8,740 bases of DNA from DASSUC01 sp035649895 (lineage in GTDB: Bacteria > Actinomycetota > Actinomycetes > Mycobacteriales > Micromonosporaceae), in assembly GCA_035649895.1 (NCBI GenBank), contig DASRIS010000087.1:1-8740 (forward strand), in the 5' to 3' direction. A program made the translations under genes and the position numbers. The first letter of the stretch is position 1, and each line of letters starts with the position of its first letter. Of the stretch, positions 1 to 6,479 are shown piece by piece. The notes under the pieces are model-generated. The model made no database searches. It was not told where the DNA came from and saw nothing but the letters and a program-made list of their open reading frames with translations.

Positions 1-18
1 CGCGCAAGAGCGTACACG

Positions 19-48
19 TTTACTCTATCCGCGCAGGCTTCGTATTAG
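19..48 (+). promoter_or_regulatory. possible promoter of the ANTAR regulator gene
   Basis: A TTTACT hexamer at 19-24 and a TATTAG hexamer at 43-48, 18 bases apart, resemble a sigma-70-type -35/-10 pair about 25 bases before the start codon. An alternative -10, TACTCT, lies at 21-26, but its -35 would fall near or beyond the window edge. The 74 bases before the gene contain no other recognisable element apart from the 8-base palindrome ATGATCAT at 52-59. The match to consensus is weak, so this is only a candidate. Confidence 0.25.
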
Positions 49-62
49 GACATGATCATCTT

Positions 63-77
63 GAGGGGTTGGCCGTG
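63..77 (+). promoter_or_regulatory. ribosome binding site deciding the GTG start of the ANTAR regulator
   Basis: The purine run GAGGGG at 63-68 is followed six bases later by GTG at 75. The in-frame TTG at 69 directly abuts the purine run and leaves no room for normal spacing, so GTG 75 is preferred. Confidence 0.7.
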
Positions 78-680
78 ACCGAGGGGCAGAGCCGCCGGGT
101 CCTCATCGCCGAGGACGAGGCGCTGATCCGGCTGGACCTGCGCGAGATGCTCGTGGAAGAGGGCTACGACGTCTGCGGTGAGGCCGGCGACGGCGAGGCC
201 GCGGTCAAGCTGGCCGAGGACCTGCGGCCGGATCTGTGCATCTTCGACATCAAAATGCCGATCATGGACGGGATCGCGGCGGCCGAGAAGGTGGCCAACG
301 CCCGGATCGCACCGGTCGTGATCCTCACCGCGTTCTCCCAGCGCGATCTCGTGGAGCGGGCCCGGGCGGCCGGCGCGATGGCGTACCTCGTAAAGCCGTT
401 CCAGAAGAGCGACCTGGTCCCGGCGATCGAGATCGCGCTGTCCCGTTTCGCCGAGATCTCGGCACTGGAGCACGAGGTCGCGGCGCTCGGCGAGCGGCTG
501 GAGACGCGCAAGGTGGTGGAGCGGGCCAAGGGCCGGCTGATGACGGCGTACGGGATGACCGAGCCGCAGGCCTTCAAGTGGATCCAGCGCACCGCCATGG
601 ACCACCGGATGGGCATGCGCGAGGTGGCCGAGCGGATCCTCGTCGAGGCTCCGGAGACGCCTCCGGGCCAGACCCGGTGA
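75..680 (+). CDS. pdtaR: PdtaR-type response regulator: receiver domain + ANTAR RNA-binding domain
   Basis: This is a cytoplasmic two-component regulator of 201 residues. Residues 7-120 form a receiver domain with the acidic pair E13/D14, the probable phosphoacceptor D58 in a DIKMP context, the switch threonine T85 and the conserved lysine K107 (VKPF). A linker helix (about 127-145) leads to an ANTAR domain at about 143-192, with the family pattern RAKGRLM...GMTEPQAFKWIQ. ANTAR proteins bind paired stem-loops in nascent RNA and act as antiterminators. In mycobacteria, PdtaR (Rv1626) is phosphorylated by the histidine kinase PdtaS, and no kinase gene lies in this window. The length is normal for the family. 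It is followed by the liv operon, and polA lies further on; as I recall, a regulator of this type is also found close to polA in Mycobacterium and Streptomyces. Whether it controls the adjacent transporter is unknown. Confidence 0.93.
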   Translation: MTEGQSRRVLIAEDEALIRLDLREMLVEEGYDVCGEAGDGEAAVKLAEDLRPDLCIFDIKMPIMDGIAAAEKVANARIAPVVILTAFSQRDLVERARAAGAMAYLVKPFQKSDLVPAIEIALSRFAEISALEHEVAALGERLETRKVVERAKGRLMTAYGMTEPQAFKWIQRTAMDHRMGMREVAERILVEAPETPPGQTR

Positions 681-880
681 TCTCGCCCGGGGCCCTGACC
701 GCCACGCCTAGTAACGGTTAGGTCAAACCCACCCCCCAGGTACTTACGGAGCACCGCGGCGGTGGGATAACGTCCCCGGCCAGACCGGGATCACGCGGTC
801 CGACCCCAGGGTCCCGCCGCCGCCCCTCTACCCGACGGCCGGTGGCGGTGCCATTGGCCATAGAGGAGGGGTTCGCAGCG
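681..880 (+). promoter_or_regulatory. pdtaR-livJ gap: candidate livJ promoter, leader and ribosome binding site
   Basis: There is no gene in these 200 bases. The best promoter candidate is TTACGG (744-749), 18 bases, then TAACGT (768-773), which matches the actinobacterial TAnnnT -10 pattern. It predicts a start near 780 and a leader of about 100 nt. Two small stems follow: GACCG 783-787 with CGGTC 796-800 (8-base loop), and GACC 802-805 with GGTC 810-813. The loops are not the hexaloops with A at position 1 and G at position 4 expected of an ANTAR target. A strong Shine-Dalgarno sequence, GGAGGGG at 865-871, stands nine bases before GTG 881 and fixes the livJ start over the upstream in-frame GTGs at 842 and 848. 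Confidence 0.4.
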
Positions 881-2044
881 GTGAGGCAGCGAATCGTACG
901 TGCAATAGGTGGGGCCGCGCTCGCCGTGGCCCTGGTTGCGGGCGCGGCCGCGTGTGGCGGCGACGACGACGGCGGCGCGGGCGGCGACGGGGACAAGTGC
1001 GGCCTGAAGATCGCCTTCTTCGGCGCGCTCACCGGCGACGCGGCCAACCTCGGCATCAACATCAAGAACGGCTCCAAGCTCGCCGTGGAGCAGTACAACG
1101 AGAAGAACCCCGACTGCAAGGTCGAGCTGATGGAGAAGGACTCCCAGGGCGACGAGAAGCAGGCCCCGGGCCTGGCCCGCGGCCTGGTGGGCGACGCCAA
1201 GCTGGTCGGCGTGGTCGGCCCCGCCTTCTCCGGCGAGACCGAGGCGGCGGCCCCCATCTTCCAAGAGGCGGGCGTCCCGATCGTCACGCCGTCGGCCACC
1301 CGCCCCAGCCTGGGCACCAAGGGCTGGGCGGTGTTCCACCGCGCGGTCGCCAACGACGACTCGCAGGGCCCGGCCGCGGCCGCTTACATCAAGAACGTGC
1401 TGAAGGCGCAGAAGGTCTTCGTCCTGGACGACCAGTCGGCCTACGGCACCGGCCTCGCGGACGTGGTCAAGAGCAGCCTGGGCAGCCTGGTGGTGGACAG
1501 CGACAAGGTCCAGCGCAACGTCACCAAGGACTTCACCCCGGTGATCACCAAGCTCAAGACGAGCGGCGCGACCGCGGTCTTCTACGGCGGCTACTACCAG
1601 GAGGCCGGCCTGCTGATCAAGCAGATGCGCCAGCAGGGCTCGACGGCGGTGCTGGTCGGTGGCGACGGGGTCAAGGACCCTGGCTACGTCAGCACGGCCG
1701 GCAAGGAGAACGCCGAGGGCACCCGGATGACCTGCCCGTGCGCCCCGACCACCGCGGCCAAGGGCACCTTCGTCACCGACTACAAGGCCAAGTGGAACCA
1801 GGACGCCGGCACCTACAGCGACGTCGCCTACGACGTGGCGAACATCTTCCTGGAGGGCATCAAGGCCGGCAACACCACCAAGGCCAAGATGCAGGAGTAC
1901 CTCAAGACGGTGAGCTACACCGGCATCGCCAACACCTACAAGTTCACCGACAAGGGAGAGCTGGACGCGTCCCTGTTCATCGTGTGGGTGTTCAAGGTCG
2001 AGGGCGGGGAGGTCGTGCCCGACCAGGCAGCACCGAAGCTGTGA
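881..2044 (+). CDS. livJ: branched-chain amino acid ABC transporter substrate-binding lipoprotein (LivJ/LivK family)
   Basis: This 387-residue solute-binding protein captures the substrate outside the membrane and delivers it to the LivHM permease. Starting at GTG 881 gives a classic lipoprotein signal: basic MRQR, a hydrophobic stretch at about 8-24, then Cys25 in an AGAAAC box. A mobile GGDDDGGAGGDGD linker follows before the mature domain at about residue 40. The mature part has the type I periplasmic-binding fold typical of Pfam Peripla_BP_6, beginning KIAFFGALTGDAANLG. Cysteines 40 and 79 could form an N-lobe disulfide, and C285/C287 form a CxC near the C-lobe. It is the first gene of the transporter operon and is separated from livH by two strong hairpins, consistent with higher expression of the binding protein. 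The substrate is probably Leu/Ile/Val, but related proteins bind amides, urea or other hydrophobic amino acids, and sequence inspection cannot distinguish these. Confidence 0.93.
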   Translation: MRQRIVRAIGGAALAVALVAGAAACGGDDDGGAGGDGDKCGLKIAFFGALTGDAANLGINIKNGSKLAVEQYNEKNPDCKVELMEKDSQGDEKQAPGLARGLVGDAKLVGVVGPAFSGETEAAAPIFQEAGVPIVTPSATRPSLGTKGWAVFHRAVANDDSQGPAAAAYIKNVLKAQKVFVLDDQSAYGTGLADVVKSSLGSLVVDSDKVQRNVTKDFTPVITKLKTSGATAVFYGGYYQEAGLLIKQMRQQGSTAVLVGGDGVKDPGYVSTAGKENAEGTRMTCPCAPTTAAKGTFVTDYKAKWNQDAGTYSDVAYDVANIFLEGIKAGNTTKAKMQEYLKTVSYTGIANTYKFTDKGELDASLFIVWVFKVEGGEVVPDQAAPKL

Positions 2045-2049
2045 CCGAC

Positions 2050-2078
2050 CCGGCCCGGCCGCGTCGCGGTCGGGCCGG
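2050..2078 (+). promoter_or_regulatory. GC-rich hairpin after livJ
   Basis: Positions 2050-2062 pair with 2066-2078 through a GTC loop, giving 13 base pairs including one G-U. It begins six bases after the livJ stop. No T-run follows, so it does not look like a simple intrinsic terminator. It could slow 3' exonucleases or partly terminate transcription. Confidence 0.65.
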
Positions 2079-2082
2079 TGCG

Positions 2083-2122
2083 ACGAGGTGCGGCCGGGAA
2101 TGCCTTCCCAGCCGCACCTCGT
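2083..2122 (+). promoter_or_regulatory. second hairpin in the livJ-livH gap
   Basis: The 11-bp perfect arms CGAGGTGCGGC (2084-2094) and GCCGCACCTCG (2111-2121) are extended outward by an A-T pair. After one C/A mismatch they continue inward with GGGAA (2096-2100) pairing with TTCCC (2105-2109), closed by a TGCC tetraloop. It follows the first hairpin after only four bases and ends 22 bases before the livH start codon. There is no T-run. It likely separates livJ expression from livHMGF by RNA stabilisation or attenuation; that role is inferred. Confidence 0.7.
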
Positions 2123-2144
2123 GTCGAGAACCGGAGCGCGCATT

Positions 2145-3095
2145 TTGAATATCGATGCCCTGCTCTCCAACTTCGGGGAGCTCACCACGCAGGGGCTCGC
2201 GCAGGGTGCCATCTATGCCTTGTTCGCGCTCGGCTACACACTCGTGTACGGCGTGCTCCGGCTGATCAACTTCGCCCACTCCGAGGTCTTCATGGTGGGC
2301 ACGTTCGCGGCCATCGTGGTCTGGGGATGGTTCGGCCTCGACCAGAACTCGGCCCCGCCGGGGCTGGCGATGGTCCTCTTCTACCTGCTGGTGGGCTTTG
2401 TCGCGGCGTGCCTGGTGTCCGCGGCAACGGCGCTGCTGATCGAGCGGGTCGCCTACCGGCCGCTGCGCCGGCGCAACGCGCCGACGCTGGCGTTCCTGAT
2501 CACCGCCATCGGCGCGTCGGTGGTGATCTCCGAGGCGGTCGGTGTGTGGACCCGCCGCCGGCCGGTCGGCGCCCCGCCGCTGGTACGGCAGAAGGACGTC
2601 ATCACGATCGGCAACACCACCATCTCCAACCTGGAGATCGGCATCTTCGTGCTCGCCCTGGTGCTGATGTTCGCCCTGGACATCTTCATCAACCGCAGCC
2701 GGCTCGGCCGGGGCGTACGGGCGGTGGCCCAGGACCCCAACACCGCCGCCCTGATGGGGGTGAACAAGGACCGGGTGATCGCGCTCATCTTCCTGCTCGG
2801 CGGCTTGATGGCCGGTGCCGCCGCGGTGATGTACGACCTCAAGATCACCGGTACCAACAACACGGCCGGCTTCGACATCGGCATCAAGGCGTTCGCCGCG
2901 GCGGTGCTCGGCGGCATCGGCAACCTGCGCGGCGCGCTGCTCGGCGGGCTGCTGCTCGGGGTGCTGGAGACGTGGGGCTCCGGGCTGTTCGGCACCGAGT
3001 GGATCGGGGTGGTGGCGTTCGTCGTACTCGTGGTGATCCTGCTCTTCCGCCCGACCGGGCTGCTGGGCGAGTCGCTCGGGCGGGCCCGGGCATGA
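2145..3095 (+). CDS. livH: branched-chain amino acid ABC transporter permease LivH
   Basis: This is an integral membrane permease of 316 residues (family BPD_transp_2) that pairs with LivM to form the transport channel. The start is taken at TTG 2145 because GGAG (2133-2136) lies eight bases upstream and the protein then begins MNIDALLSNFG, as LivH proteins do. An earlier in-frame ATG at 2088 would place translation inside the 2083-2122 hairpin. Visible features include the first membrane helix with LAQGAIYALFALGYTLVYG, the LivH-type LRLINFAHSE segment, about eight hydrophobic segments overall, and the cytoplasmic ATPase-contact loop RAVAQDPNTAALMGVNKDRV. The C-terminal helix pair includes LGGIGNLRGALLGGLLLG. 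Its end overlaps livM by four bases (ATGA), indicating translational coupling. Confidence 0.92.
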   Translation: MNIDALLSNFGELTTQGLAQGAIYALFALGYTLVYGVLRLINFAHSEVFMVGTFAAIVVWGWFGLDQNSAPPGLAMVLFYLLVGFVAACLVSAATALLIERVAYRPLRRRNAPTLAFLITAIGASVVISEAVGVWTRRRPVGAPPLVRQKDVITIGNTTISNLEIGIFVLALVLMFALDIFINRSRLGRGVRAVAQDPNTAALMGVNKDRVIALIFLLGGLMAGAAAVMYDLKITGTNNTAGFDIGIKAFAAAVLGGIGNLRGALLGGLLLGVLETWGSGLFGTEWIGVVAFVVLVVILLFRPTGLLGESLGRARA

Positions 3096-4213
3096 GCGGC
3101 GCTATGGGGTCGATGCGCGGCCGGCTCCGCTGGGGCCAGGACGCACTGCGCGGGTGGTGGTCGGCCGCCCCCCGGCCGGCACGCTGGCTCGCCGTCGCCG
3201 CGCTCGTGGTGTTCTGCTACGCCCTGCCCAACCTCAACGTGCCCGTGCTCACCACGCCGGACACGGACTGGGCCACCACACTGTTCACGGTCTCCTACTA
3301 CGTGCTGCTGGCGCTCGGCCTCAACGTGGTGGTCGGCCAGGCCGGCCTGCTGGACCTGGGCTACGTGGGCTTCTTCGCGGTCGGCGCGTACACCGTGGCC
3401 GTGCTCACCTCGCCCGACAGCGACCTGGCCACGATGTGGCCGTGGCTCGCGGCCGTGCCCGTCGCGATCGTCGCGGTGATGCTCTCCGGCGTGCTGCTGG
3501 GCTGGCCGACGCTGCGGCTGCGCGGGGACTACCTGGCCATCGTGACCCTCGGCTTCGCCGAGATCATCCGCCTCATCGCGCAGAACTCGGCGCTGCTGCG
3601 CGGGCAGCGGGGGATCGGCAGCATCCCGCACCCGCCGGGAGAGAAGGCCGACGGCACGCCGCTGTTCGGGGTGGTCGACGCCCGGCCGTACTACTGGCTC
3701 GGCCTCACCCTGGTCATCCTGGTCATCATCGGGGTGCGCACCCTGGACCGCAGCCGGGTGGGCCGGGCCTGGGTGGCGATCCGCGAGGACGAGGACGCCG
3801 CCCAGGCGATGGGCGTGCCGACCTTCCGGTTCAAGCTCTGGGCGTTCGCCATCGGGGCGGCCATCGGCGGCCTGTCCGGCGCGTTCTTCGCCGGCGAGCA
3901 GGGCTTCATCAACTCCGGCAACTTCGACCTGCTCTTCTCGATCCTCGTGCTGGCCGGCGTGGTGATGGGCGGCGCCGGCAACATCGCGGGCGTGATCCTG
4001 GGCGGCGCGCTCATCGCCTACCTGCCGGAGCGCTTCCGCGGGGTCAAGGCGCCGGAGGCGCTGGGCGGGCAGGACCTCTTCGAGTACCGGTACCTGTTCT
4101 TCGGCCTGGTGCTGATCACCATCATGGTGTTCCGGCCGCAGGGGCTGGTGCCGAGCCGGCGGCGCTCGCTGGAGCTGAAGGACCGGGAGAAGGAGGTGAC
4201 GGTCGGTGAGTAA
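3092..4213 (+). CDS. livM: branched-chain amino acid ABC transporter permease LivM
   Basis: This is the second permease subunit, 373 residues and rich in hydrophobic segments, forming a heterodimer with LivH. The basic N-terminal extension (about residues 1-35) precedes the first membrane helix, AVAALVVFCYALPNL. Family landmarks are GLNVVVGQAGLLDLGYVGFF, LRGDYLAIVTLGFAEI and the ATPase-coupling loop GRAWVAIREDEDAAQAMGV. The last, followed by FRFKLWAFAIGAAIGGLSGA, is the conserved permease signature region. The tail after the last helix is charged (RRRSLELKDREKE). The start at ATG 3092 overlaps the livH stop as ATGA. Its own Shine-Dalgarno sequence is poor, so coupled reinitiation is likely. 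In-frame ATGs at 3104 and 3113 are possible alternatives that would change only the N-terminus. Confidence 0.92.
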   Translation: MSGAMGSMRGRLRWGQDALRGWWSAAPRPARWLAVAALVVFCYALPNLNVPVLTTPDTDWATTLFTVSYYVLLALGLNVVVGQAGLLDLGYVGFFAVGAYTVAVLTSPDSDLATMWPWLAAVPVAIVAVMLSGVLLGWPTLRLRGDYLAIVTLGFAEIIRLIAQNSALLRGQRGIGSIPHPPGEKADGTPLFGVVDARPYYWLGLTLVILVIIGVRTLDRSRVGRAWVAIREDEDAAQAMGVPTFRFKLWAFAIGAAIGGLSGAFFAGEQGFINSGNFDLLFSILVLAGVVMGGAGNIAGVILGGALIAYLPERFRGVKAPEALGGQDLFEYRYLFFGLVLITIMVFRPQGLVPSRRRSLELKDREKEVTVGE

Positions 4214-5085
4214 TGCGGAGCCGCTGCTTGAGGTGAGCGGCCTGACGCTGCGCTTCGGCGGCCTGGTCGCGCTGGACTCGGTCAGCTTCGCCGTGCACCC
4301 CGGCGAGATCCTGGGCCTGATCGGCCCGAACGGGGCCGGCAAGACGACCTGCTTCAACGCCGTCACCGGCGTCTACCGGCCCAGCTCCGGCGAAGTGCGA
4401 CTCCGCGGCCAGGTCATCACCGGAATGAAGAAGTACCAGGTCACCCGGGCCGGCATCGCCCGCACGTTCCAGAACATCCGGCTCTTCCCGGAGATGACCG
4501 CGCTGGAGAACGTCCTCGTCGGCGCCGACGCCCGGCACCACAGCAGCGTGGTCGGGGTGCTGCTGCGCACCTACCGGGTCCGGCCCAAGCCGCACGAGCT
4601 GGCCGCGGTCACCGCGCCGGGTGGCATGCGCCGGCTGGTCCAGCAGGTGCGCCGGGGGGGCCAGCGGTTCTTCGGCCTGTCCCGGCACACGCTGGAGGAG
4701 CGGGCCGCCCGGGCCAAGGCGTACGAGCTGCTGCGCTTCACCGGCATCCGGGGGCGCGCCGGGGAGCTGGCCCGCAACCTCTCCTACGGCGAGCAGCGGC
4801 GGCTGGAGATCGCCCGGGCGCTGGCCACCGAGCCGACCCTGCTCTGCCTGGACGAGCCGGCCGCCGGCTTCAACCCGGCCGAGAAGGCGCAGCTGCTGCG
4901 CCTCATCCGCGACATCCGCGACCGGGGCGTCACGGTGCTGCTCATCGACCACGACATGCGGCTGGTGATGGGGGTCACCGACCGGATCGTGGTACTGGAG
5001 TTCGGCAAGAAGATCGCCGACGGTACGCCGGCGCAGGTGCGCGACGACCCGAGGGTGGTCGCCGCCTACCTGGGGGAGCCCGCCG

Positions 5086-5096
<11 letters not shown>
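4206..5096 (+). CDS. livG: branched-chain amino acid ABC transporter ATP-binding protein LivG, with a longer helical region
   Basis: This cytoplasmic ATPase subunit of 296 residues powers transport together with LivF. Walker A GPNGAGKT is at 40-47, the Q-loop glutamine is Q89 (RTFQN), the ABC signature LSYGEQ is at 192-197, Walker B ends at D216/E217 (LDEPAAGFNP), and the switch histidine is H249 (IDHDM). The C-terminus, DDPRVVAAYLGE, is typical of LivG. The start at GTG 4206 has an ideal AGGAGG at 4191-4196 nine bases upstream and overlaps livM by eight bases. The protein is about 35-40 residues longer than E. coli LivG as I remember it. The excess lies between the Q-loop and the signature, roughly residues 128-160, in a basic stretch with RRLVQQVRRGGQRFF. 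All catalytic motifs are intact, so it should be functional. Confidence 0.93.
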
Positions 5097-5785
<689 letters not shown>

Positions 5786-5796
<11 letters not shown>

Positions 5797-5818
5797 CAGC
5801 ACGGCACCGGCCAGGTAA
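5786..5818 (+). pseudogene. vestigial start of the downstream binding-protein gene
   Basis: A GTG at 5786, overlapping the end of livF and preceded by AGAGG (5772-5776), opens a ten-codon frame reading VSPDSTAPAR before a TAA at 5816-5818. The intact gene at 6475 begins with the same codon context and the same VSPDS residues. The simplest reading is that this is the truncated N-terminus left by duplication of the livF/binding-protein junction. Because the stretch is so short, chance conservation within the repeat cannot be excluded. Confidence 0.4.
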
Positions 5819-5940
5819 GGGGCCTGGCAGCATCTCGAGCCCTACGCCTCGTACCCGGGCACGGAGACCGCGGAAGCCAGCGACTCCAGCCACCATCGCA
5901 TTGGGCGATGTATCTCCGGCTGTCATGGCCGCATCACCAC

Positions 5941-6012
5941 CAAGATCGAGATTGCGTACGTCGGACGTGCGGTCGCGCACCGAGCATCTGCCGTCCGCGA
6001 TCGCGGATCTTG
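5941..6012. repeat. palindromic repeat element A (72 bp, imperfect)
   Basis: The terminal arms CAAGATC (5941-5947) and GATCTTG (6006-6012) are perfect. After a one-base bulge at 6005, most positions from 5948 to 5973 pair with 6004 down to 5979, with about five mismatches and a few G-U pairs, around a five-base loop (5974-5978). A perfect 14-base palindrome, TCCGCGATCGCGGA, is embedded at 5994-6007. The sequence is related to element B at 6194-6260: both halves align with few gaps. It looks like a small REP/MITE-like repeat. Confidence 0.7.
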
Positions 6013-6058
6013 ACGGGTCGGGGCGGTGGAACGGGGCGAACGGGCGTGGTCGACTCGA

Positions 6059-6089
6059 CGGACGGTCGTTGATCTGCACGACCTGTCCG
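6059..6089. repeat. bulged hairpin between the two palindromic elements
   Basis: CGGACGGTCGT (6059-6069) pairs with ACGACCTGTCCG (6078-6089), leaving a single-base bulge in the right arm and an eight-base loop. It does not share the CAAGATC ends of the elements on either side, and its role is unknown. Confidence 0.55.
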
Positions 6090-6193
6090 GCCTGCCTGGT
6101 CAAGCGCCCTGTCCGGTACCCGGCGACCTTGGCTCCCGCCGGCCGCGCCGGGCTCTCCCCGCGTTACTCGCGTTCTACTCGCGCCAGCCTTCT

Positions 6194-6260
6194 CAAGATC
6201 GCGATCGCTGCGCTGGATGTGCAGTTCTACTGCACATCCGACACCCACATCGCGATCTTG
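6194..6260. repeat. palindromic repeat element B (67 bp, nested dyad)
   Basis: Two perfect inverted repeats share exactly the same centre (6227). The outer arms are CAAGATCGCGAT (6194-6205) and ATCGCGATCTTG (6249-6260). The inner arms are GGATGTGCAG (6215-6224) and CTGCACATCC (6230-6239), with a five-base loop. A symmetric nine-base internal bubble on each side separates the two stems. It has the same CAAGATC termini, length class and loop size as element A. No T-run follows, so it is not an obvious terminator. Confidence 0.8.
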
Positions 6261-6365
6261 GGGTAAGGGAAGGCGTGGGTGGAGGGAATATGTCAGAAAT
6301 GCCCTTGGTAGTGGCGGGTCGGGCGTCCTGGAGCCTGGTACGGCTGTGCGACGGCACTGACAGGT

Positions 6366-6479
6366 GGGCGCACCAGGCGTAGACGCTGGGGACCGGCCGT
6401 GTCGTAAGGTCTGGGACGGCACACGAGCTGCTGCCCGACCCGGCAGCGAACCGCGGTGAAAGAGGCATATCTTGGTGTC
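6366..6479 (+). pseudogene. degraded second copy of the livF 3' end
   Basis: Read in the livF frame, this segment gives AHQA, a TAG stop (6380-6382), then TLGTGRVVRSGTAHELLPDPA, clearly parallel to livF AHRAYVLETGRIVRSGTADELLHDPA. Ten extra bases before 6457 then shift the frame, so the final VKEAYLGV block is out of frame although its 24 bases (6456-6479) are identical to those in livF. Upstream of 6366 the similarity fades. The livF-coding part is therefore dead, while the block carrying AGAGG and TTGGTG still serves as the translation start of the next gene. Confidence 0.7.
6461..6477 (+). promoter_or_regulatory. ribosome binding site and start codon inside the livF-tail duplicate
   Basis: AGAGG at 6461-6465 is followed by TTG at 6472 (six bases) and GTG at 6475 (nine bases), both in frame. 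GTG 6475 is preferred because the same GTG lies at the equivalent place in the first repeat copy. No other in-frame ATG, GTG or TTG occurs until inside the signal peptide, so the start must lie here. Confidence 0.65.

Larger units (their letters stand above)
5797..6474. other. 678-base gap between livF and the binding-protein gene: repeat-rich, no convincing gene
   Basis: No frame here looks like a conserved protein, and codon periodicity is weak compared with the flanks. In order it contains a small hairpin just after livF (GCCAGG 5810-5815 with CCTGGC 5823-5828), palindromic element A (5941-6012), a bulged hairpin (6059-6089), a near-tandem ACTCGCG motif (about 6164-6183), palindromic element B (6194-6260), an AT-richer patch around 6287-6305, and the degraded livF tail from 6366. 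No transposase, tRNA or target-site duplication is visible. Confidence 0.6.

Noticed and set aside
783..813. Two adjacent stems in the livJ leader as an ANTAR target
   Set aside because: The loops are eight and four bases, not paired hexaloops with conserved A and G, and the stems are only four to five base pairs.
842..880. Upstream GTG start for livJ
   Set aside because: The strong GGAGGGG at 865-871 would be inside the gene, and the extension would put acidic residues before the signal peptide. GTG 881 fits far better.
2050..2122. Intrinsic (rho-independent) terminators after livJ
   Set aside because: Both stems are strong but neither is followed by a T-run, and the operon continues downstream. 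They are recorded as regulatory or stabilising hairpins instead.
2078..2144. ATG starts upstream of livH (2078 in the livM frame, 2088 in the livH frame)
   Set aside because: Neither has a ribosome binding site and both lie in the hairpin region. TTG 2145 has GGAG at the right distance and gives a normal LivH N-terminus.
2453..4366. Very long - strand open frame opposite livH-livM
   Set aside because: It is low-complexity, Arg/Pro/His-rich translation and covers several well-supported + strand genes. This is typical of shadow frames in high-GC DNA.
6290..6382. A 30-codon frame starting ATG 6290 after GGAGGG
   Set aside because: The spacing to the purine run is only about three bases, the peptide resembles nothing known, and its end (AHQA then stop) falls inside the degraded livF copy in the livF frame. 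It is better explained as pseudogene sequence.
6026..6382. 118-codon + strand frame across the repeat region
   Set aside because: It runs through two hairpins and the livF remnant, lacks codon bias typical of the neighbours and has no recognisable domain.
5797..6474. Insertion sequence, CRISPR array or prophage remnant
   Set aside because: There is no transposase or integrase fragment, no regularly spaced short repeats and no attachment-site-like duplication. The 110-base direct repeats are far too long and divergent for a target-site duplication.
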